From contig CAJMQZ010000043.1 of NCBI GenBank assembly GCA_905215595.1, forward strand, positions 1 through 16,074: 16,074 bases of DNA, read 5' to 3'. A model generated the notes under the pieces. That model did no database searches and was not told the origin of the DNA. It saw only the letters and a list, made by a program, of their open reading frames with translations. Positions 13,141 through 16,074 of this stretch are shown here, piece by piece. Numbering within the stretch: position 1 is the stretch's first letter; each line of letters begins with the position of its first letter. This DNA comes from an uncultured bacterium (GTDB lineage: Bacteria; Bacillota; Clostridia; Oscillospirales; Ruminococcaceae). Made by a program: the position numbers and the translations under genes.

Positions 13141-14183
13141 ATACAGAAAAAAGCCCGCTGATCTCGGTGATCGTACCGGTCTACAAGGTGGAAAAGTATC
13201 TGCCTGTGTGTCTGGACAGCCTGCTGGCGCAGACCTACCGGAATTTTGAACTGCTCCTTGTGGATGATGGTTCGCCGGACGGCTGCTGGCAGATCATGCA
13301 GCAGTATGCAGCGCAAGATTCTAGGGTGCGCATTTTCCGCAAGGAAAACGGCGGGGTGTCCTCGGCACGCAATTTTGGGCTGGAGCAGGCAAGGGGCGAG
13401 TACATCTGCTTTGTGGATTCGGATGACTTTGTGGCACCGCGGTATCTGGAATGGATGTACCGCGCCATGAAACAGACAAACACAGAACTTGCGGTGTGCG
13501 GATACCGCAAGGTGTCAAAAGAAGCGGACCCGGCGGGCATTGCTCCCGCAGCAGATGAACCCGAAATAAAGATTTTTTCACTGGAGGAGTATTCGTTCGA
13601 CTATACGCAGTGCGAAGCCGCTAACCAGTATGTCTGGTGCATACTCTACAAAAGAAGCCTTTGCAAGGGACTGCATTTTGACGAGCAGCTTTTTATCGGC
13701 GAGGATACCTTCTTTTTCGTGCAGGTGCTTTTGCAGGCAAAAGGGCTGGCCCTTGTAAAAACTCCGCTGTACTTCTACCGCATCTGGCCGGAATCGGCCT
13801 GTTGGCGGCCCTTTACGCAAAAGCACTACACGGCGGTGGAAACATGGAGCCGGATCTATGAAATGGTGCAGCAGACAGACCCGCTGCTGAAAAACTCCGC
13901 AGAGCAGATGCTGGTGCTTGCCTGCGCCCACGCCTATTACCGGATGCTGGAAGCACATTACCCGGACAAAAAATTGCGCGCAAGTGCGGTGCAGACTGTC
14001 CGGACACACAAAGCTGCCGTCCGGCGCATGGGAACGAAACCGCGCTGGAAACTGTGGGATAAAGCGAGACTTCTGTCCATGCTGTATCTGCCCGCGTGGT
14101 TCAACGGGGTGTTCTGGCGCAGGGCAGAACAGCTGCGTGCAAAACACAGAGATGGAACGGGCTCTTTGCAAAAAACTGATTGA
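13137..14183 (+). CDS. Family-2 glycosyltransferase (second of the operon)
   Basis: A 348-residue GT-A enzyme: LISVIVPVYKVEKYL, VDDGSPDGC (42-50), KENGGVSSARNFGL (69-82), metal-binding DSDD at 94-97 and GED (188-190) as the probable catalytic acid region. The basic C-terminal tail with scattered Trp/Arg residues (about 300-340) could lie on the membrane surface. The ATG overlaps the flippase stop (ATGA) and has AAGGAG 6 nt upstream. The first 100 residues resemble the glycosyltransferase at 10626-11591 closely, including a nearly identical 44-nt stretch, so the two are probably a duplicated pair. The -35 box of the valS promoter overlaps its stop codon, leaving no separate terminator. Confidence 0.91.
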   Translation: MNTEKSPLISVIVPVYKVEKYLPVCLDSLLAQTYRNFELLLVDDGSPDGCWQIMQQYAAQDSRVRIFRKENGGVSSARNFGLEQARGEYICFVDSDDFVAPRYLEWMYRAMKQTNTELAVCGYRKVSKEADPAGIAPAADEPEIKIFSLEEYSFDYTQCEAANQYVWCILYKRSLCKGLHFDEQLFIGEDTFFFVQVLLQAKGLALVKTPLYFYRIWPESACWRPFTQKHYTAVETWSRIYEMVQQTDPLLKNSAEQMLVLACAHAYYRMLEAHYPDKKLRASAVQTVRTHKAAVRRMGTKPRWKLWDKARLLSMLYLPAWFNGVFWRRAEQLRAKHRDGTGSLQKTD

Positions 14184-14208
14184 CAAATCCCACAAAAAAC
14201 GCTATATT
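14180..14208 (+). promoter_or_regulatory. valS promoter, TTGACA-17-TATATT
   Basis: A consensus -35 TTGACA (14180-14185) overlapping the glycosyltransferase stop codon (14181-14183), a 17-bp spacer and -10 TATATT (14203-14208). The start would be near 14215, just ahead of T-box stem I. Confidence 0.88.
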
Positions 14209-14214
14209 CTTTTT

Positions 14215-14501
14215 ATAAATGCGTTGAAAAAGAGTGTGCATCGTCTGGGACCGTACAGAGAGCCGGGGGCAGCTGAAAACCCGGCGGGATACCGGCGGGG
14301 CACTGTCACTTCGGAGCAGAAGCGGTGAGCCTTGCCGGTAAGCCGCTTTCGGGTCTGCCCTACGTTACAGGGGCATCAAGGGGCGCGGAGCTTTCCGCGC
14401 AATTTGGGTGGTACCGCGGTCATGTATTTACAGCCGTCCCATGGAACGCTCCGTGGGACGGCTTTTTGCGTCCCACTTCATCAAATTTTTGGGAGGACAC
14501 T
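14215..14501 (+). promoter_or_regulatory. Valine T-box leader of valS
   Basis: A tRNA-sensing riboswitch of the T-box type. Stem I starts around GCGTTGAAAAAGAGTG (14221-14236). Its upper part shows the AGAGAGCCGGG...CCCGGC helix (14257-14285). The specifier GTC (14305-14307, a Val codon) sits in the usual ACTTCGGAGC context. The conserved T-box sequence is TGGGTGGTACCGCG (14405-14418). Uncharged tRNA-Val would pair through its anticodon with GUC and through its 3' end with UGGU, preventing the terminator that follows. The sequence between the glycosyltransferase stop and the valS start is entirely accounted for by this leader and its promoter. Confidence 0.95.
14432..14467 (+). terminator. 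T-box terminator hairpin
   Basis: A 14-bp stem with one G·U pair (14432-14445 with 14450-14463), 4-nt loop and five T residues (14463-14467). It directly follows the T-box sequence, the arrangement needed for tRNA-dependent antitermination. It also stops read-through from the upstream glycan operon when tRNA-Val is charged. Confidence 0.92.
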
Positions 14502-16074
14502 ATGAAAGAACTTGCAAAGCAGTACGATCCCAGTCAGGTGGAAGATCGTATCTACCAGTTCTGGCTGGATGGCGGCTACTTCCACACGAAGGCCGATCCG
14601 GACAAGAAACCCTATACCATCGTCATGCCGCCGCCGAACGTTACCGGTCAGCTGCACATGGGTCATGCGGTGGATAACACCATGCAGGATATCCTCATCC
14701 GCACCAAGCGGATGCAGGGCTATGCCGCCCTGTGGGTGCCCGGCACCGACCACGCTTCCATTGCCACCGAAGCCAAGGTGGTGGAGGCCATGCGTCAGGA
14801 GGGCCTGACCAAGGAGATGGTGGGCCGCGACGGCTTCCTGGACCGTGCCTGGGCCTGGAAGACCAAGTACGGCAACCGCATCGTCAGCCAGCTGAAAAAG
14901 CTGGGCAGCAGCTGCGACTGGGACCGTGAGCGCTTCACTATGGACGAGGGCTGCTCCGAGGCCGTCAAGGAAGTGTTCGTGCGCCTGTACGACCAGGGCC
15001 TGATCTACCGCGGCAACCGCATGGTCAACTGGTGCCCCCACTGCAACACCTCCATTTCCGACGCCGAGGTGGAGTACGAGGAAAAGGACGGCAGCTTCTG
15101 GCACCTGCTCTACCCGGTCAAGGAGACCGGCGAGATGCTGGAACTGGCTACCACCCGTCCCGAGACCATGCTGGGCGATACCGCTGTTGCCATCAACGGC
15201 GATGACCCCCGCTATGCCCATCTGCACGGCTGCCATGTGGTGCTGCCCCTGCTGAACAAGGAAATCCCCATCGTCTGCGATGAGCACGCCGATATGACCA
15301 AGGGCACCGGTGTCGTGAAGATCACCCCCGCCCACGACCCCAACGACTTTGAGGTGGGTCTGCGTCACGACCTGCCCATCGTGCGCGTGTTCACCTACGA
15401 CGGCCACATGACCGGCGCTGCCGACAAGGCTGCCGCCGATGCCCTGTTCGCCTCCGGCAAGAACACCATCAACGAGCCCGAAGTGCTGGACTGCGGCAAG
15501 TATGCCGGCATGACCACTCTGGAGGCCCGCAAGGCCATCCTGGCCGACCTGAAAGAGGGCGGCTTCCTGAAGGAGATCGAGCCTCTGAAGCACGAGGTCG
15601 GCACCTGCTACCGCTGCCACTCCACCATCGAACCCATGGTGTCCAAGCAGTGGTTCGTGAAGATGGAGCCGCTGGCAAAGCCCGCCATCGAGAGCGTGGA
15701 AAAGGGCGAGATCAAGTTCGTGCCCGAGCGCTTCACCAAGAACTATATGAACTGGATGAAGAACACCCGCGACTGGTGCATCAGCCGTCAGCTGTGGTGG
15801 GGCCACCAGATCCCGGCTTGGTACTGCGACGACTGCGGCGAGACCGTGGTGGCAAAGTCCGCTCCCTGCACCTGCCCCAAGTGCGGCAGCGCAAAGCTGA
15901 CCCGGGATCCCGACACGCTGGATACCTGGTTCTCCTCTGCCCTGTGGCCCTTCAGCACGCTGGGTTGGCCCAACGAGGAAAGCGCCGACCTCAAGTATTT
16001 CTACCCCACCAACACCTTGGTCACCGGCTACGATATCATCGGCTTCTGGGTCAGCCGCATGATCTTCTCCGGTC
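14502..16074 (+). CDS. valS: Valyl-tRNA synthetase (3' end outside window)
   Basis: The first 524 residues of ValRS, which charges tRNA-Val; a complete protein is usually about 880 residues, so some 350 are missing. PPPNVTGQLHMGHA (43-56) contains the HIGH motif of class I synthetases as HMGH. WVPGTDHASIATE (78-90) is specific to ValRS. The CP1 editing domain carries TTRPETMLGDTAVA (217-230), and residues near THDPNDFEVG-like PAHDPNDFEVG (276-286) line the editing site. CxxC zinc pairs occur at 178/181 and 442/445 with further cysteines at 456, 458 and 461. DTWFSSALWPFSTLGWP and GYDIIGFWVSRM near the end are canonical. The KMSKS motif lies beyond the window. The ATG is 5 nt after GGAGG and has no in-frame stop in the window. 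Confidence 0.98.
   Translation, partial: MKELAKQYDPSQVEDRIYQFWLDGGYFHTKADPDKKPYTIVMPPPNVTGQLHMGHAVDNTMQDILIRTKRMQGYAALWVPGTDHASIATEAKVVEAMRQEGLTKEMVGRDGFLDRAWAWKTKYGNRIVSQLKKLGSSCDWDRERFTMDEGCSEAVKEVFVRLYDQGLIYRGNRMVNWCPHCNTSISDAEVEYEEKDGSFWHLLYPVKETGEMLELATTRPETMLGDTAVAINGDDPRYAHLHGCHVVLPLLNKEIPIVCDEHADMTKGTGVVKITPAHDPNDFEVGLRHDLPIVRVFTYDGHMTGAADKAAADALFASGKNTINEPEVLDCGKYAGMTTLEARKAILADLKEGGFLKEIEPLKHEVGTCYRCHSTIEPMVSKQWFVKMEPLAKPAIESVEKGEIKFVPERFTKNYMNWMKNTRDWCISRQLWWGHQIPAWYCDDCGETVVAKSAPCTCPKCGSAKLTRDPDTLDTWFSSALWPFSTLGWPNEESADLKYFYPTNTLVTGYDIIGFWVSRMIFSG

Noticed and set aside
14481..15806. Minus-strand open frame of 441 codons
   Set aside because: Antisense to valS, Val/Gly/His-rich translation typical of a reversed synthetase gene.
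1..16074. Defence system, prophage, CRISPR or integrative element
   Set aside because: No repeats-spacer array, nuclease, integrase, transposase or phage-type protein was found on either strand; all genes fit chromosomal functions.

Overview
The window looks like chromosomal DNA from a moderately GC-rich, low-redundancy Firmicute of the Oscillospiraceae, most probably Faecalibacterium or a close relative. This is inferred from strong AGGAGG-type ribosome sites, T-box control of a tRNA synthetase, a YitJ-type fused methyltransferase/methylenetetrahydrofolate reductase, a DUF4358-like lipoprotein and the general protein style. It is not based on a database match. There are no tRNA or rRNA genes, no CRISPR array, and no transposase, integrase or other sign of a mobile island. 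Fifteen protein genes are supported, the last one cut by the window edge.

Layout: (1) 86-1837 holds a small ferredoxin (-) divergent from an ArsC/Spx-like thioredoxin-fold protein (+), then a single-pass membrane protein of unknown function with its own promoter and a strong terminator. (2) 1909-3054 holds a lone family-2 glycosyltransferase (-) with its own promoter. (3) 3141-5096 is a compact, overlapping three-gene operon: a YtrA-type GntR regulator, an ABC ATPase and an ABC-2-type permease. A near-perfect inverted repeat just after the -10 box is probably the regulator's own operator. (4) 5101-6442 (-) carries a DUF4358-like lipoprotein and an Lrp/AsnC regulator. (5) 6499-6648 is a stretch with no credible coding sequence, bounded by a consensus promoter and a strong intrinsic terminator. 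It is the best candidate in the window for an undescribed element, a small RNA of about 115 nt. (6) 6739-8731 (-) is a GNAT acetyltransferase and the ribosome-associated GTPase HflX, joined by a start/stop overlap. (7) 8751-14183 (+) appears to be one operon: the methionine-cycle fusion enzyme, a GT2 glycosyltransferase, a Wzx-type flippase and a second GT2 glycosyltransferase. (8) 14180-16074 is valS, with its own promoter and a complete valine T-box leader; the gene runs off the window.

How the parts fit: the two glycosyltransferases flanking a flippase should build and export a lipid-linked surface glycan, and the isolated glycosyltransferase at 1991-2992 could serve the same or another glycan. 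Their position directly behind a methyl-group enzyme is unusual and may simply be shared transcription. Most of the rest is ordinary housekeeping. The points worth a second look are the putative small RNA, a hairpin core that recurs at two gene ends, the two predicted operators, and the near-identical segment shared by the two operonic glycosyltransferases.
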